Assembly: GCA_944381635.1 (NCBI GenBank)
Contig: CALWLY010000012.1
Location: 1 to 64,000 of the forward strand
Reading direction: 5' to 3'
DNA length: 64,000 nucleotides
DNA from: an uncultured Lachnospiraceae bacterium
GTDB lineage: Bacteria; Bacillota; Clostridia; Lachnospirales; Lachnospiraceae
The translations under genes were made by a program, and so were the position numbers. The notes under the pieces are model-generated. The model had not been told where the DNA came from. It did no database searches and saw only the letters and a program-made list of their open reading frames with translations. Positions within the stretch are counted from its first letter, which is position 1, and the number at the start of each line of letters is the position of its first letter. Below are positions 24,527-33,454 of this stretch, in pieces.

Positions 24527-26491
24527 ATGGATACCATGTCCAGAATGAAAGAACTGATTGCGGTTTTAAAAGAAGCGTCCAAAGCGTATTATGCAGAGGA
24601 CAGGGAAATTATCAGCAATTTCGAATACGACAAACTATACGACGAATTGGAGTCTTTGGAGAAAGCAACCGGTGTGGTGCTGGCGGGAAGCCCCACCGTT
24701 TCGGTAGGGTATGAGGCCGTGGATGAACTGCCCAAGGAACGTCATGAAAAACCCATGCTTTCTCTTGGAAAGACGAAAAGCCGGGAAGAGTTAAGGGACT
24801 GGCTTCTTGACAAAAAGGGATTGCTTTCCTGGAAACTGGATGGTCTTACTATCGTGCTCACCTACAGAAACGGAGAGCTTTTCAAGGCTGTCACCAGGGG
24901 AAACGGAGAAGTGGGAGAGGTTATTACAGGAAATGCAAGAACCTTTGTAAACCTGCCGCTTTCCATTCCCTATCAGGGCGAACTGATATTGCGCGGGGAA
25001 GCTATCATTACTTATGAAGATTTTGAAAAAATCAACGAAAAGATTGAAGATGTGGATGCCCGCTATAAAAATCCCAGAAATTTATGTTCCGGCTCTGTCA
25101 GACAGCTGAATAACGAGATAACCGCACAGAGAAATGTGCGTTTTTTTGCATTTTCTCTCGTAAAGGCGGACGGCGTAGACTTTGAAAATTCCAGACAGAA
25201 CCAGTTTTTATTTTTAAAGGATCAGGGATTTGAGATCGTTGATTATAAACTGGTGGATAAGGACACAGTCATTTCTGCTGTGGAAGAGTACGAAGAAAGA
25301 GTAAAAAGTTATACCGTTCCTTCAGATGGACTGGTATTGACTTATGATGATATAGAATATGGGCAGTCTCTGGGGACAACCGCCAAATTTCCCAGAGATT
25401 CCATCGCTTTTAAATGGGCGGACGAGGTGGCGGAGACGACGCTTCTTGAAATGGAATGGAGTGCAAGCAGAACCGGTCTGATCAATCCGGTGGCTATTTT
25501 TGAGCCGGTGGAACTGGAGGGAACTACGGTCAGCCGTGCCAGCGTGCACAACGTCAGCATTGTAAAGGCCTTAAAGCTTGGAATCGGGGATCGAATCACC
25601 GTGTATAAGGCAAACATGATCATCCCTCAGATTGCAGAAAACCTTACCCAGAGTGACACTCTTGAAATTCCCAGTGTGTGTCCGGTGTGCGGCGGAGAGG
25701 CAAGGATCAATCAGGTAAACGATGTTCAGTCCCTGTATTGTATGAACCCGGATTGTGATGCCAAAAAGATAAAATCCTTTACCCTTTTTGTAAGCCGGGA
25801 TGCTATGAATATCGACGGACTTTCCGAGGCGACTCTGGAAAAATTTCTGGCAAAGGGCTTTCTGCACAGAAATGCGGATCTGTTTCACCTGGATCGGTTC
25901 CGGGACGAGATTGTGCAGATGGAAGGATTTGGCGAAAAGTCTTATCAGAACCTGATTGCCAGCATTGAAAAGGCCAGAAATACTACGCTGCCAAGGTTGA
26001 TTTACAGCCTGGGAATTCCGAATATCGGGATTGCCAACGCCAAGATGATATGCAGGGAATACAAGAACAATCTTGATAAAATGATCCACGCCAGTGTGGA
26101 AGAGCTAAGCGCCATGGACGGAATCGGCGAAGTGATCGCTGCCGCTTTTCGTGACTTTTTCGCGCAGGAAAAAAACAGAGAAAATCTGCAGGCACTTTTG
26201 CAGGAAGTATCCATAGAGGAAGAAGTTTTTGAGGAAGGAGAAAAGAGCCTTTCAGGAAAAGTATTTGTTATCACCGGAAGCCTGAATCATTTCGAAAACA
26301 GAAATGCTCTGAAAGATGAAATTGAACGTCTGGGAGGAAAGGTGACGGGAAGTGTGACAGGTAAGACTACTTGCCTGATCAACAATGACTTCGCATCTGC
26401 GTCCTCGAAAAACAAAAAGGCCAAGGAGCTTCAGGTACCGATTGTGACAGAGGAAGACTTTATGAGGGAGTATCTGCAGATGCAGCCATAA
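24527..26491 (+). CDS. ligA: NAD-dependent DNA ligase
   Basis: A 654-residue replicative and repair ligase. The domain order is: Ia helical NAD-binding domain (YYAEDREIISNFEYDKLYDEL), adenylation domain with the nucleophilic Lys103 in SWKLDG, OB fold, a four-Cys zinc finger (CPVCGG...YCMNPDC), helix-hairpin-helix repeats (GLSEATLEKF, MEGFGEKSYQNL, MDGIGEVIAAAF) and a C-terminal BRCT domain from about residue 577. The length is near normal. KLDG in place of the common KxDG-A context and other drift mark it as a somewhat divergent clostridial form. It follows the pseudouridine synthase and precedes the metA homologue. Confidence 0.94.
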   Translation: MDTMSRMKELIAVLKEASKAYYAEDREIISNFEYDKLYDELESLEKATGVVLAGSPTVSVGYEAVDELPKERHEKPMLSLGKTKSREELRDWLLDKKGLLSWKLDGLTIVLTYRNGELFKAVTRGNGEVGEVITGNARTFVNLPLSIPYQGELILRGEAIITYEDFEKINEKIEDVDARYKNPRNLCSGSVRQLNNEITAQRNVRFFAFSLVKADGVDFENSRQNQFLFLKDQGFEIVDYKLVDKDTVISAVEEYEERVKSYTVPSDGLVLTYDDIEYGQSLGTTAKFPRDSIAFKWADEVAETTLLEMEWSASRTGLINPVAIFEPVELEGTTVSRASVHNVSIVKALKLGIGDRITVYKANMIIPQIAENLTQSDTLEIPSVCPVCGGEARINQVNDVQSLYCMNPDCDAKKIKSFTLFVSRDAMNIDGLSEATLEKFLAKGFLHRNADLFHLDRFRDEIVQMEGFGEKSYQNLIASIEKARNTTLPRLIYSLGIPNIGIANAKMICREYKNNLDKMIHASVEELSAMDGIGEVIAAAFRDFFAQEKNRENLQALLQEVSIEEEVFEEGEKSLSGKVFVITGSLNHFENRNALKDEIERLGGKVTGSVTGKTTCLINNDFASASSKNKKAKELQVPIVTEEDFMREYLQMQP

Positions 26492-26527
26492 CAGGGGAAA
26501 ACAGGAAATTTTGTGGGAGGAATAGGA

Positions 26528-27448
26528 ATGCCGATTAAAATACAGAGTGATTTGCCAGCCAGAGAGATTCTGGAAAATGAAAATATATTTGTCATGGATG
26601 AGTACAGGGCAATGCATCAGGATATGCGCCCGCTGCAGGTATGTATTTTGAACCTTATGCCGGTAAAACAGGACACGGAGCTGCATCTTTTGCGGTCCCT
26701 GTCCAACACGCCTCTGCAGGTGGACGTGACTTTCATGAAGATGAACAGCCATGTATCTTTAAACACATCCCTGACTCATTTGAATCAGTTTTACCATACT
26801 TTTGACGAACTCAAGAATAAAAAGTTTGACGGACTGATCATCACAGGAGCTCCTGTGGAACAGATTCCCTTTGAGGAGGTTGACTATTGGCCGGAGCTTT
26901 GCGAAATTATGGAATGGTCCAAAGTCCATGTGACTTCAACATTCCATATCTGCTGGGGAGCTCAGGCGGGAATCTATTATCACTTCGGAATAGATAAAGT
27001 GCTTTTAAAAGAAAAGCTGTTCGGCGTATACAGCCATAAAGTATTAAATCGCAAAATTCCTCTGGTGAGAGGATTTGATGACTATTTCTACATTCCCCAC
27101 AGCCGGCACACGGCGGTTCCGGCAGAAAAAATCCACGCCTGCAAAGAACTGCTTGTGATGGCGGAATCGGAGGAAGCAGGAGTTCTTCTGGCCATGGCCG
27201 GGGATGGAAAACAGATTTTCGTGATGGGACATCCGGAATATGACCGCTACACCCTGCACAACGAATACATACGTGATGTGAAAAAAGGACTTCCCATCCA
27301 GATCCCCCAAAATTATTACCCATCTGATGATCCAGAACAGCGTCCGCTGCTTTTGTGGCGCTCTCACTGTAACAATTTATACACGAACTGGCTGAATTAT
27401 TATGTGTATCAGGCCACACCGTACGACTTGTACGGAACGTCGCTTTAA
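26528..27448 (+). CDS. metAA: Homoserine O-acyltransferase MetA family, predicted acetyl-CoA-specific
   Basis: A 306-residue enzyme of the MetA fold that activates homoserine for methionine synthesis. The catalytic Cys142 is in HICWGAQ; the His/Glu motif GHPEYDR is present near residue 235. Residue 111 is Glu (GAPVE111), which in the MetA family is the determinant for acetyl-CoA rather than succinyl-CoA (established for the Bacillus cereus enzyme), so homoserine O-acetyltransferase is predicted. ATG 26528 is chosen for GGGAGG seven bases upstream. It follows ligA by 36 bases and ends at a strong terminator. No S-box was found before it. Confidence 0.92.
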   Translation: MPIKIQSDLPAREILENENIFVMDEYRAMHQDMRPLQVCILNLMPVKQDTELHLLRSLSNTPLQVDVTFMKMNSHVSLNTSLTHLNQFYHTFDELKNKKFDGLIITGAPVEQIPFEEVDYWPELCEIMEWSKVHVTSTFHICWGAQAGIYYHFGIDKVLLKEKLFGVYSHKVLNRKIPLVRGFDDYFYIPHSRHTAVPAEKIHACKELLVMAESEEAGVLLAMAGDGKQIFVMGHPEYDRYTLHNEYIRDVKKGLPIQIPQNYYPSDDPEQRPLLLWRSHCNNLYTNWLNYYVYQATPYDLYGTSL

Positions 27449-27551
27449 TCCGGTACTTAAGCCATTTGGTGAATCGGCAGAAGTTCCTGGGAATAACTTA
27501 TTTTGCTTCAAAATTAGATATAAAAAGGGACGTTTTGAAATATGTGATCAG

Positions 27552-27596
27552 ACGGCATAGCTCCATGATAAGAGCCATGCCGTTTTTGCTTTTTTA
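27552..27596 (+). terminator. Terminator after the metA homologue
   Basis: ACGGCATAGCTC pairs with GAGCCATGCCGT and is followed by TTTTTGCTTTTTT. Confidence 0.8.
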
Positions 27597-27691
27597 CGGC
27601 TTACTATACTGTATCAGGCGATTCGGGGAGAGCTTCCGGTGATTTATTAAAAAGTTTTCATCAAGCCGCCCTTGACATAATTGACTTTTTG

Positions 27692-27707
27692 TATAACGAT
27701 AGTTATA
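27692..27707. promoter_or_regulatory. Probable TetR operator
   Basis: TATAACGATAGTTATA is a perfect inverted repeat with a 4-base centre, just upstream of the TetR-family gene and next to TTGACA/TTGACT -35-like elements (27672-27686). Autoregulation is inferred. Confidence 0.6.
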
Positions 27708-27749
27708 TAACAAATGTTTTATATTAAGGATAAGAAGAAGGGAATGTGT

Positions 27750-28358
27750 ATGCCGCCTAAACCGAAAATAACAAAAGATATGATTTTAAACGTTGTCTTG
27801 AAAATTACACAGGAAACAGGGTTTGAAGCTGTAAACGCAAGGAGTATTGCAGGTAAATTGCAATGTTCAACGTGTCCCATTTTCACTTGCTATGAAAATA
27901 TGGACGAACTTAAAACAGAATTTCTTGATTTTGCCTTTGAATATTATGACCGGTATGTTGCAGATTACGGTGAGTCTGAAAATACCGCTCCTTATTTGCT
28001 TTTGCCCCTTTCGTATATTGAGTTTGCCAAAGAGGAAACGAATCTGTTCAAGCTGCTGTTCATAAACGACATGGACTTAGATATGAAAGAAGCAAACGAT
28101 TTTTATAAAGAAATTGGCAACGAAGAAAAGGCAAAAGCATTTTCAGAGATGATCGGTGTGCAGCCAGAACGCGGGAAGGAAATATTTCTGGATTTATTCC
28201 TTTATACCCATGGCATAGCTGTTTTGACGGCGACAGGAAAATTGTCATTCGACAGCCGCAGTTCTGAAAAAATGTTGCGGAACTTCCTGTCTGCATATCT
28301 AAAACAGGAAACGGAAAGGAATGGTACGCTGGATGAAAGCGAATCCTTATTTAACTGA
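27750..28358 (+). CDS. TetR/AcrR family transcriptional regulator
   Basis: A 202-residue regulator. The N-terminal helix-turn-helix region (MILNVVLKITQETGFEAVNARSIAGKLQC) is a standard TetR DNA-binding domain, except for the Cys-rich CSTCPIFTC just after the recognition helix. The C-terminal ligand domain is helical and unassigned. ATG 27750 is preferred over 27714 since GAAGGGA lies upstream and the domain begins soon after. A palindrome at 27692-27707 is a likely operator. The methyltransferase gene overlaps its 3' end, so it probably controls the cassette at 27.7-30.3 kb. Confidence 0.85.
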   Translation: MPPKPKITKDMILNVVLKITQETGFEAVNARSIAGKLQCSTCPIFTCYENMDELKTEFLDFAFEYYDRYVADYGESENTAPYLLLPLSYIEFAKEETNLFKLLFINDMDLDMKEANDFYKEIGNEEKAKAFSEMIGVQPERGKEIFLDLFLYTHGIAVLTATGKLSFDSRSSEKMLRNFLSAYLKQETERNGTLDESESLFN

Positions 28359-29127
28359 TTTTTATAATCAATATGATGAAGACAGCCGACTTACCTCAAA
28401 GCACGGCAGTGTTGAATTTCTTACTACCATGCGTTATGTAGAAAAATATTTAAAGCCCTGCGGCCGTGTACTGGAAATCGGCGCAGGAACAGGACGGTAT
28501 TCCCATGCCTTAGCGCGCCAGGGATATGCGGTTGATGCAGTAGAACTTGTTGAACATAATATAGAAATTTTCCGCAAGAATACCTTGCCGAATGAAAATG
28601 TTACTGTTCTGCAAGGCAACGCTTTAGATTTGTCTGCTTTTTCGGACAATCAGTATGATATTACGCTTTTGCTGGGGCCACTTTATCATTTGTATCACAA
28701 AGAGGATAAACAGCAGGCAATCCGGGAAGCAATCCGTGTGACAAAGCGGGGAGGTATTATTTTTGCCGCTTATGTGATTTCCGACGGCTGTTTGCTTGAT
28801 GAAGGCTTTAAACGAGGCAATATCAGTGTGGCTGAATATATAAAGAACGGTCTGCTTGACTCCGAAACATTTGCTGCAAAATCCGAGCCTAAGGACTTAT
28901 TTGAGCTTGTGCGAAAAGAGGATATTGACGATTTAATGTCTGCATTTCCTGTAAAAAGACTTCACTATGTAGCGTCTGACGGCTGTGCCTTATTGATGCG
29001 AGAAGCAATCGATGCTATGGATCGTGAAACATTTGACTTATACTTAAAATATCATTTTGCCACCTGCGAGCGCGAAGATTTATCAGGCGTCGCAAGTCAT
29101 GCGATTGATATATTCAAAAAACAATAG
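28333..29127 (+). CDS. Class I SAM-dependent methyltransferase
   Basis: A 264-residue methyltransferase with a Rossmann-like SAM site: motif I VLEIGAGTGRYSHALA near residue 45, an acidic end of strand 2 (VDAVELVEHN), and ITLLLGPLYHL as motif II/post-II. The substrate is unknown; a small molecule or drug is plausible given the TetR partner. It overlaps the tetR 3' end by 26 bases. ATG 28333 is taken because GGAAAGGA lies 12 bases upstream; ATG 28321 leaves no room for a ribosome site. Confidence 0.85.
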   Translation: MKANPYLTDFYNQYDEDSRLTSKHGSVEFLTTMRYVEKYLKPCGRVLEIGAGTGRYSHALARQGYAVDAVELVEHNIEIFRKNTLPNENVTVLQGNALDLSAFSDNQYDITLLLGPLYHLYHKEDKQQAIREAIRVTKRGGIIFAAYVISDGCLLDEGFKRGNISVAEYIKNGLLDSETFAAKSEPKDLFELVRKEDIDDLMSAFPVKRLHYVASDGCALLMREAIDAMDRETFDLYLKYHFATCEREDLSGVASHAIDIFKKQ

Positions 29128-29251
29128 TCTCAATTGTTACTTACAAAACAGGATTTTTATTTACAAACCGAGACTCTTGGATTACAAACGGGACTCTCAG
29201 TTTACTATTTACCTAAAATTAGTGAAAACTTAGATTCACAGGAGAAAAACA

Positions 29252-29500
29252 ATGGATGATAAAAAAGTGCTGCTTGACAACATTGATAGAATCCATACAA
29301 CTGAAATGGGCGTTGACAGAATTAAAAGAAACCTAAAGCTGAATATAGCCGATGTGGTTGAATATTCCAAAGATAAGATATTGCAAAGGGACTGCAATAT
29401 CTATAAGCAAGGGAAAAATTGGTATTGTGAAGTTGATAATATAAAAATAACCATCAATTCGCGCAGCTATACGATTATTACGGCGCATATTATAAAATAG
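29252..29500 (+). CDS. DUF3781 domain protein
   Basis: An 82-residue protein that I recognise as DUF3781 from its HTTEMGVDRIKRNL start, the central GKNWYCEVDNIKITIN and the final SYTIITAHI. Function is unknown. The ribosome site AGGAG sits seven bases upstream. It lies 124 bases after the methyltransferase and 28 before the hydrolase, in the TetR-led accessory cassette. Confidence 0.8.
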   Translation: MDDKKVLLDNIDRIHTTEMGVDRIKRNLKLNIADVVEYSKDKILQRDCNIYKQGKNWYCEVDNIKITINSRSYTIITAHIIK

Positions 29501-29528
29501 TTTTTATGTTTGTGGAGGGGGAATAGAT

Positions 29529-30293
29529 ATGCCATATTTTCAGTATCATGGGAAATCGGTTTTTTATGAAGAATTCGGGCAAGGCGATCCGCTTATCTTT
29601 CTGCACGGCAACACGGCTTCTTCTAAAATGTTTGAGCTGCTCATGCCGCTGTATGCTGAAAGTTTCAGGTGTATTCTGATTGATTTTTTAGGAAATGGGA
29701 AGTCCGACCGAGTAGAAAAATTTTCACCGGATATGTGGTATGACGAAGCCTTGCAGACCGTTGCGCTCATGGAACATTTACAATGTGGAAAAGTCGGCCT
29801 TATCGGAACAAGCGGCGGCGCATGGGCGGCAGTCAATGCAGCACTGGAACGCCCTGATCTGGTCTATTCAGTCATAGCAGACAGCTTTGACGGGCGCACT
29901 CTCAATAAAAATTTTTCTGATAATCTTTTATCGGAGAGAAAAACATCCAAAGCAAATCTGCAGGCAAGACAATTTTACGAGTGGTGTCAGGGGCCAGACT
30001 GGGAAAAAGTAGTTGATCTTGATACAGAGGCGTTGCTGCAATGTGCAAAAGAAAATCGTCCTCTATTTCATAAGCCGTTAGAAGAATTAAAGGTCCCTAT
30101 TTTACTTATGGGGAGTAAGGAAGATGAAATGTGCCGAAGCAATCTTGAGGAAGAGTATCGGGAAATGGCTTCAATGCTCCCGAAGTCTTCTGTACATCTT
30201 TTCCCGGGCGGAGGACACCCTGCTATCGCTTCTAATGCGGAAGAAGCTGCAGTGCTGATAAAAGATTTTGTCAGCAAACATAGAACTGAATGA
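29529..30293 (+). CDS. Alpha/beta hydrolase
   Basis: A 254-residue alpha/beta-fold hydrolase. The oxyanion segment LIFLHGNTASSKM is near residue 22, the nucleophile elbow GTSGG (Ser near 94) follows, an Asp is likely in GSKEDEM, and the catalytic His is in GGGHPAI near residue 232. No signal peptide is seen, so it acts in the cytoplasm. The substrate is not predictable; esterase, lactonase or C-C hydrolase activities occur in this group. TGGAGGGGG precedes the ATG. It is the last intact gene of the cassette before a large hairpin. Confidence 0.88.
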   Translation: MPYFQYHGKSVFYEEFGQGDPLIFLHGNTASSKMFELLMPLYAESFRCILIDFLGNGKSDRVEKFSPDMWYDEALQTVALMEHLQCGKVGLIGTSGGAWAAVNAALERPDLVYSVIADSFDGRTLNKNFSDNLLSERKTSKANLQARQFYEWCQGPDWEKVVDLDTEALLQCAKENRPLFHKPLEELKVPILLMGSKEDEMCRSNLEEEYREMASMLPKSSVHLFPGGGHPAIASNAEEAAVLIKDFVSKHRTE

Positions 30294-30327
30294 GCAGTAC
30301 ATTGAGCAGGAAATCTTAACATGAACT

Positions 30328-30379
30328 GCTCCCTTTATGATTACAGTTTGTTTTTTTCACTGTCTCTCATAAAGGGAGC
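30328..30379 (+). terminator. Inverted repeat after the hydrolase
   Basis: GCTCCCTTTATGA and TCATAAAGGGAGC form a 13-bp perfect stem around a 26-base loop containing a T run. The right arm overlaps the start of the ABC ATPase remnant, so it sits at the junction where that gene was truncated. Confidence 0.5.
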
Positions 30380-30600
30380 ATATCATAGCTATCGCCAGGG
30401 CGGTTATTAGAAATAAAAGTATTTTGATTATGGATGAAGGTACGGCAGGACTTGATTCGGATACAGCTGATAATATTATGAATCATTTGCTTAATATGCC
30501 GTGCACTATAATTATGATAACTCATGATATACATGGAAATTATCTTTCAAAATTTAATAAAAAGTATAGCTTATCAAACGGAAATGCAAAACTTGTATAA
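30373..30600 (+). pseudogene. 3' remnant of an ABC transporter ATPase
   Basis: The frame encodes about 75 residues equivalent to the end of an ABC nucleotide-binding domain: REHIIAIARA just after where the signature motif should be, Walker B ILIMDEGTAGLD, and H-loop MITHD, ending at TAA 30598-30600. Everything upstream (Walker A, Q-loop, most of the signature) is missing and a stop codon immediately precedes the homology. There is no start codon or ribosome site in a sensible place. It is a deletion or recombination scar; its AT-rich codon use differs from the flanks. Confidence 0.75.
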
Positions 30601-30614
30601 CAATGGTATCCGCA

Positions 30615-30644
30615 CTGACATTTTTTCGCTGAAAGTGGTATAAT
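30615..30644 (+). promoter_or_regulatory. Promoter of the cytidylate kinase-like gene
   Basis: CTGACA, an 18-base spacer and TATAAT, with a TGG extended -10, 66 bases before the start codon. Confidence 0.6.
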
Positions 30645-30710
30645 CAGAGCAAGGGCAGCCTTTCAGGTTTTCCCTGCATTTTTCACATTTATTTTAGGGA
30701 GGGAGCGCTT

Positions 30711-31196
30711 ATGAAACTGGTTATCACCATGAGCCGTCGGTATGGAACCGGGGCTAGCATTATTGCTGAGGAGCTTTCTCAAAAGCTTGGGATCCCCGTA
30801 TATGATAAAGCCTATATCGAAGAGCAGCTCAGCGGGCACAAATATGAGAACGAAGCGGACGCAATCCGCAAACTGGCGGAAAATCCATGCATTATTCTCG
30901 GCCGTTGTGCATCCGATATTTTGAAAGACCGGCTGGATGTGTTCAATATTTTTATCCGTGCCGACAAAGAGGATCGAATCCAGAGGATTATGAAAAAGGA
31001 CGGTCTGGATTATGAGCAAGCCCGGGAAAAGGTGGAACGGACGGATGAAAAACGGTCCGCATATTATCATGAACATACCGGAAGGACCTGGGGCGATGTG
31101 AACGATTATCATATGATTCTGGATACGTCCAAGCTGGGTGTGGAAAACTGTGCGAATATATTGATGCAGTATTTTAAGGAAATGGATTACATTTGA
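30711..31196 (+). CDS. Cytidylate kinase-like family protein
   Basis: A 161-residue protein of the cytidylate-kinase-like group. The N-terminal nucleotide loop is SRRYGTGASIIAEEL, which lacks the Walker Lys of true CMP kinase but follows the YGSGG-type loop of this family. VYDK then PCIILGRCASDIL and IRADKEDRIQRIM are family-like. It is shorter than the usual 190-210 residues. Nucleotide binding is likely, but kinase activity is not established. AGGGAGGGAG precedes the ATG. It is transcribed alone from its own promoter and converges on the MATE gene. Confidence 0.78.
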   Translation: MKLVITMSRRYGTGASIIAEELSQKLGIPVYDKAYIEEQLSGHKYENEADAIRKLAENPCIILGRCASDILKDRLDVFNIFIRADKEDRIQRIMKKDGLDYEQAREKVERTDEKRSAYYHEHTGRTWGDVNDYHMILDTSKLGVENCANILMQYFKEMDYI

Positions 31197-31316
31197 TGAT
31201 GTAAAGGCAAAAGGTCATGCGTTCACGCCTGCGCGAAAAAGCATAAGCTGAAGTTTTGATCAGCGGAATTTAATCCGGCATTTTTATGCATGATAGGAAT
31301 ATATAGCAAAGCAAAC

Positions 31317-31363
31317 GACCTCGGGCAAAGAGTCTCGTATTGAGAGATTCTTCGTCCGAGGTC
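31317..31363. terminator. Bidirectional hairpin between kinase-like and MATE genes
   Basis: GACCTCGG pairs with CCGAGGTC. The interior holds AGAGTCTCGTATTGAGAGATTCTTC, which is a third, diverged copy of the short palindrome seen at 12866 and 13221. Confidence 0.6.
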
Positions 31364-31378
31364 GATGTATTTACCGGA

Positions 31379-32686
31379 TCACAGAGCCACACTTGTCCTG
31401 TTTTGTCTGTCCCCGAGTATTTTTAAGACAAGGGCAAGGCAGGCAGTTAAAATTTGTGATAATACTACGCTCCACCATACGCCGGTCTGTCCTAAGAAAA
31501 TGGGGAGAATAAACAACAGTATCAGCAGCAGAAGCGGTTCTGCAAAAACACAGAAGTAGGAATAGAGGTTCTTTTCCGTGGCATAGAAGCTGGAAGTTGT
31601 AATTCTGGAGAAAGCATAAAAGATAAGTCCAAGCAGGAAGATGGGTAATACTTCCGCCACCATAACTCCGGTGCTTTCTGACGAGCCGAACAGTTCCCCG
31701 ACACTGCCGCGGGTAATAAATAACGCAATGTCACAGATAATCGCCAGTCCTGCGGCTGAAACGTAGGCAATCTTTCGGGTTTTTATAACTTCTGCATTTT
31801 TCCCCTCACCATAATACTGGCTCATAAGCGGCTGACTCCCGTCTCCCACACCCTGCATCAGCATTTGAACGATGGTAAGAGCATAGGCAACGCAGGCATA
31901 GCAGGCTACCGCCGCCTCGCCTCCGTTCATCATGGAAAAACGATTGATAAACATAAGGGATACCATTGGAGAAAGTGTCAGGCCGAAAGGGGCAATGCCG
32001 ATTTTTCCAATGTTCCATACCATTCGGCCGAAACCGGGCAGAGAGCCTGTAATGGGAAGTTTCCGGTAAAACAAATAGATAAACGCTTCCAGTGTTGTGA
32101 GCATCTGTCCCAGGATTGTTGCAAGTGCGGCGCCTTCCGTTCCCATATGAAAAACCCAGACAAACAGATAGTCCAGTACAATATTGGTTAAAAATCCCGA
32201 CATCATAACCACCAGGGAGAAAAAGGAGCTCCCATTATTCCGGATAATGGGGACAATGCCCGTGGCGAAAATCTGAAAGGTCGCTCCAAGGACGATTACT
32301 TTCAGATAATCTTTTCCGAGAATCAGTATTTCTCCTTCTGCACCGAACAAGCGCAGGACGGGTTCAATCACAAAAAAGATACCTACGGTTGTCACTATAC
32401 TTGCAAGCAGCAGTAAAAGCAGAGTACCGCGAACGTATTTCCCGGCTGCTTCCGAGCCTTCCGTTCCTTTTTTGACTGTCCATAAAACAGAACCGCCCAT
32501 ACCAATACCGGAACCTAAAGCCTGTATCAAAGATACAACGGGATATGCGATATTGATGGCGGAAAGACCCACGTCTCCCATACTTCTTCCCACAAATATT
32601 CCGTCTACAATTGCGTATATTCCGGAAAGAGCAAACGCAAGAACAGAAGGAATTACATATTTTGCAAACAATTTATATTGGTTCAT
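31379..32686 (-). CDS. MATE family efflux transporter
   Basis: A 435-residue twelve-helix exporter. The N-terminus (YVIPSVLAFALSGIYAIVDGIFVGRSMG) and IRNNGSSFFSL near residue 149 are MATE hallmarks. Its stop-proximal tail is basic and cytoplasmic. It is encoded downstream of, and overlapping by four bases with, a MarR-family gene, the classic arrangement for drug-responsive export. Cationic compounds are the usual substrates; the real substrate is unknown. Confidence 0.9.
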   Translation of the reverse strand: MNQYKLFAKYVIPSVLAFALSGIYAIVDGIFVGRSMGDVGLSAINIAYPVVSLIQALGSGIGMGGSVLWTVKKGTEGSEAAGKYVRGTLLLLLLASIVTTVGIFFVIEPVLRLFGAEGEILILGKDYLKVIVLGATFQIFATGIVPIIRNNGSSFFSLVVMMSGFLTNIVLDYLFVWVFHMGTEGAALATILGQMLTTLEAFIYLFYRKLPITGSLPGFGRMVWNIGKIGIAPFGLTLSPMVSLMFINRFSMMNGGEAAVACYACVAYALTIVQMLMQGVGDGSQPLMSQYYGEGKNAEVIKTRKIAYVSAAGLAIICDIALFITRGSVGELFGSSESTGVMVAEVLPIFLLGLIFYAFSRITTSSFYATEKNLYSYFCVFAEPLLLLILLFILPIFLGQTGVWWSVVLSQILTACLALVLKILGDRQNRTSVAL

Positions 32687-33126
32687 TGGATGACCTCCAG
32701 ACGTTTTTTGAGTAAAGTATTAAAGATATCGATGGTATCAAGCATTTGAGAAATTTTATCTTCTCCGATGGCAGAGAAAACATATTGTTCCGCCTCATAA
32801 AGAGGAGTCAGCAATGCTTTGGCATAGGCCGTTCCCGCTTCGGTAAAGACTACCAGTTTTTCCCGCTTATCTTTTGTGTTTGCTTCAAGAATCACATATC
32901 CCTGATCCATCAGCTGGTGAACAATCCCGCTGACTGTCTGTTTGGGAAACCCGTAAAAATCACATATATTTTTTTGTGTCATACTTCCATGAACATCAAG
33001 ACCGTACAGCGTCATCAGCGTTGTGTAGCTGATGCCCAGATGCTCCGCCCATTTGCAATACAAAATATTGACCTGACTCCACAAAAAATAGAAGTCGTGC
33101 TGTTGCTTTTTGAAAGATGCTTTCAT
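32683..33126 (-). CDS. MarR family transcriptional regulator
   Basis: A 147-residue winged-helix regulator. The recognition region MTQKNICDFYGFPKQTVSGIVHQLMDQGYV with a following wing (TKDKREKLVVFTEAG) is typical. ATG at 33126 follows AAAGG on the reverse strand; a GTG at 33156 would add ten residues. It is cotranscribed with the MATE gene (ATGA-type overlap) and likely represses it until a ligand binds. A 14-bp inverted repeat about 115 bases upstream is a candidate site. Confidence 0.87.
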   Translation of the reverse strand: MKASFKKQQHDFYFLWSQVNILYCKWAEHLGISYTTLMTLYGLDVHGSMTQKNICDFYGFPKQTVSGIVHQLMDQGYVILEANTKDKREKLVVFTEAGTAYAKALLTPLYEAEQYVFSAIGEDKISQMLDTIDIFNTLLKKRLEVIQ

Positions 33127-33240
33127 AATTATTATTTGCCTTTCTGCAAAAGACACCGAAACGGATATGAAATCCGGCGCCGGCGCATTTTTGTTACTTC
33201 TTTATACTTCTTTTTATTGACCTTACAGGCCGCTGGCATA

Positions 33241-33274
33241 TCCTGAAATAGTCCGTGCAAGGACTATTTTAGGA
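33241..33274. promoter_or_regulatory. Inverted repeat upstream of marR, candidate operator
   Basis: TCCTGAAATAGTCC and GGACTATTTTAGGA form a stem with one mismatch around a 6-base centre. It lies in the 330-base gap between divergent marR and the URO-D-like gene and could bind MarR or be a transcribed hairpin. Confidence 0.4.
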
Positions 33275-33454
33275 TGAATCCGTACCAATGTCAAGGGTAA
33301 AACGGACAGCCTGTAAACAAAGTTTTCGCAGTCTGCGATTGGTATGGAGAAGGAAAGAAAGCAAAAATTGAGAAAATCCTGAGAGTTTATACAAGGAACC
33401 TATGACAAATTGTGGTATAATCAATGAAAACGATGTCAGGGTGGAGGGTGAAAA

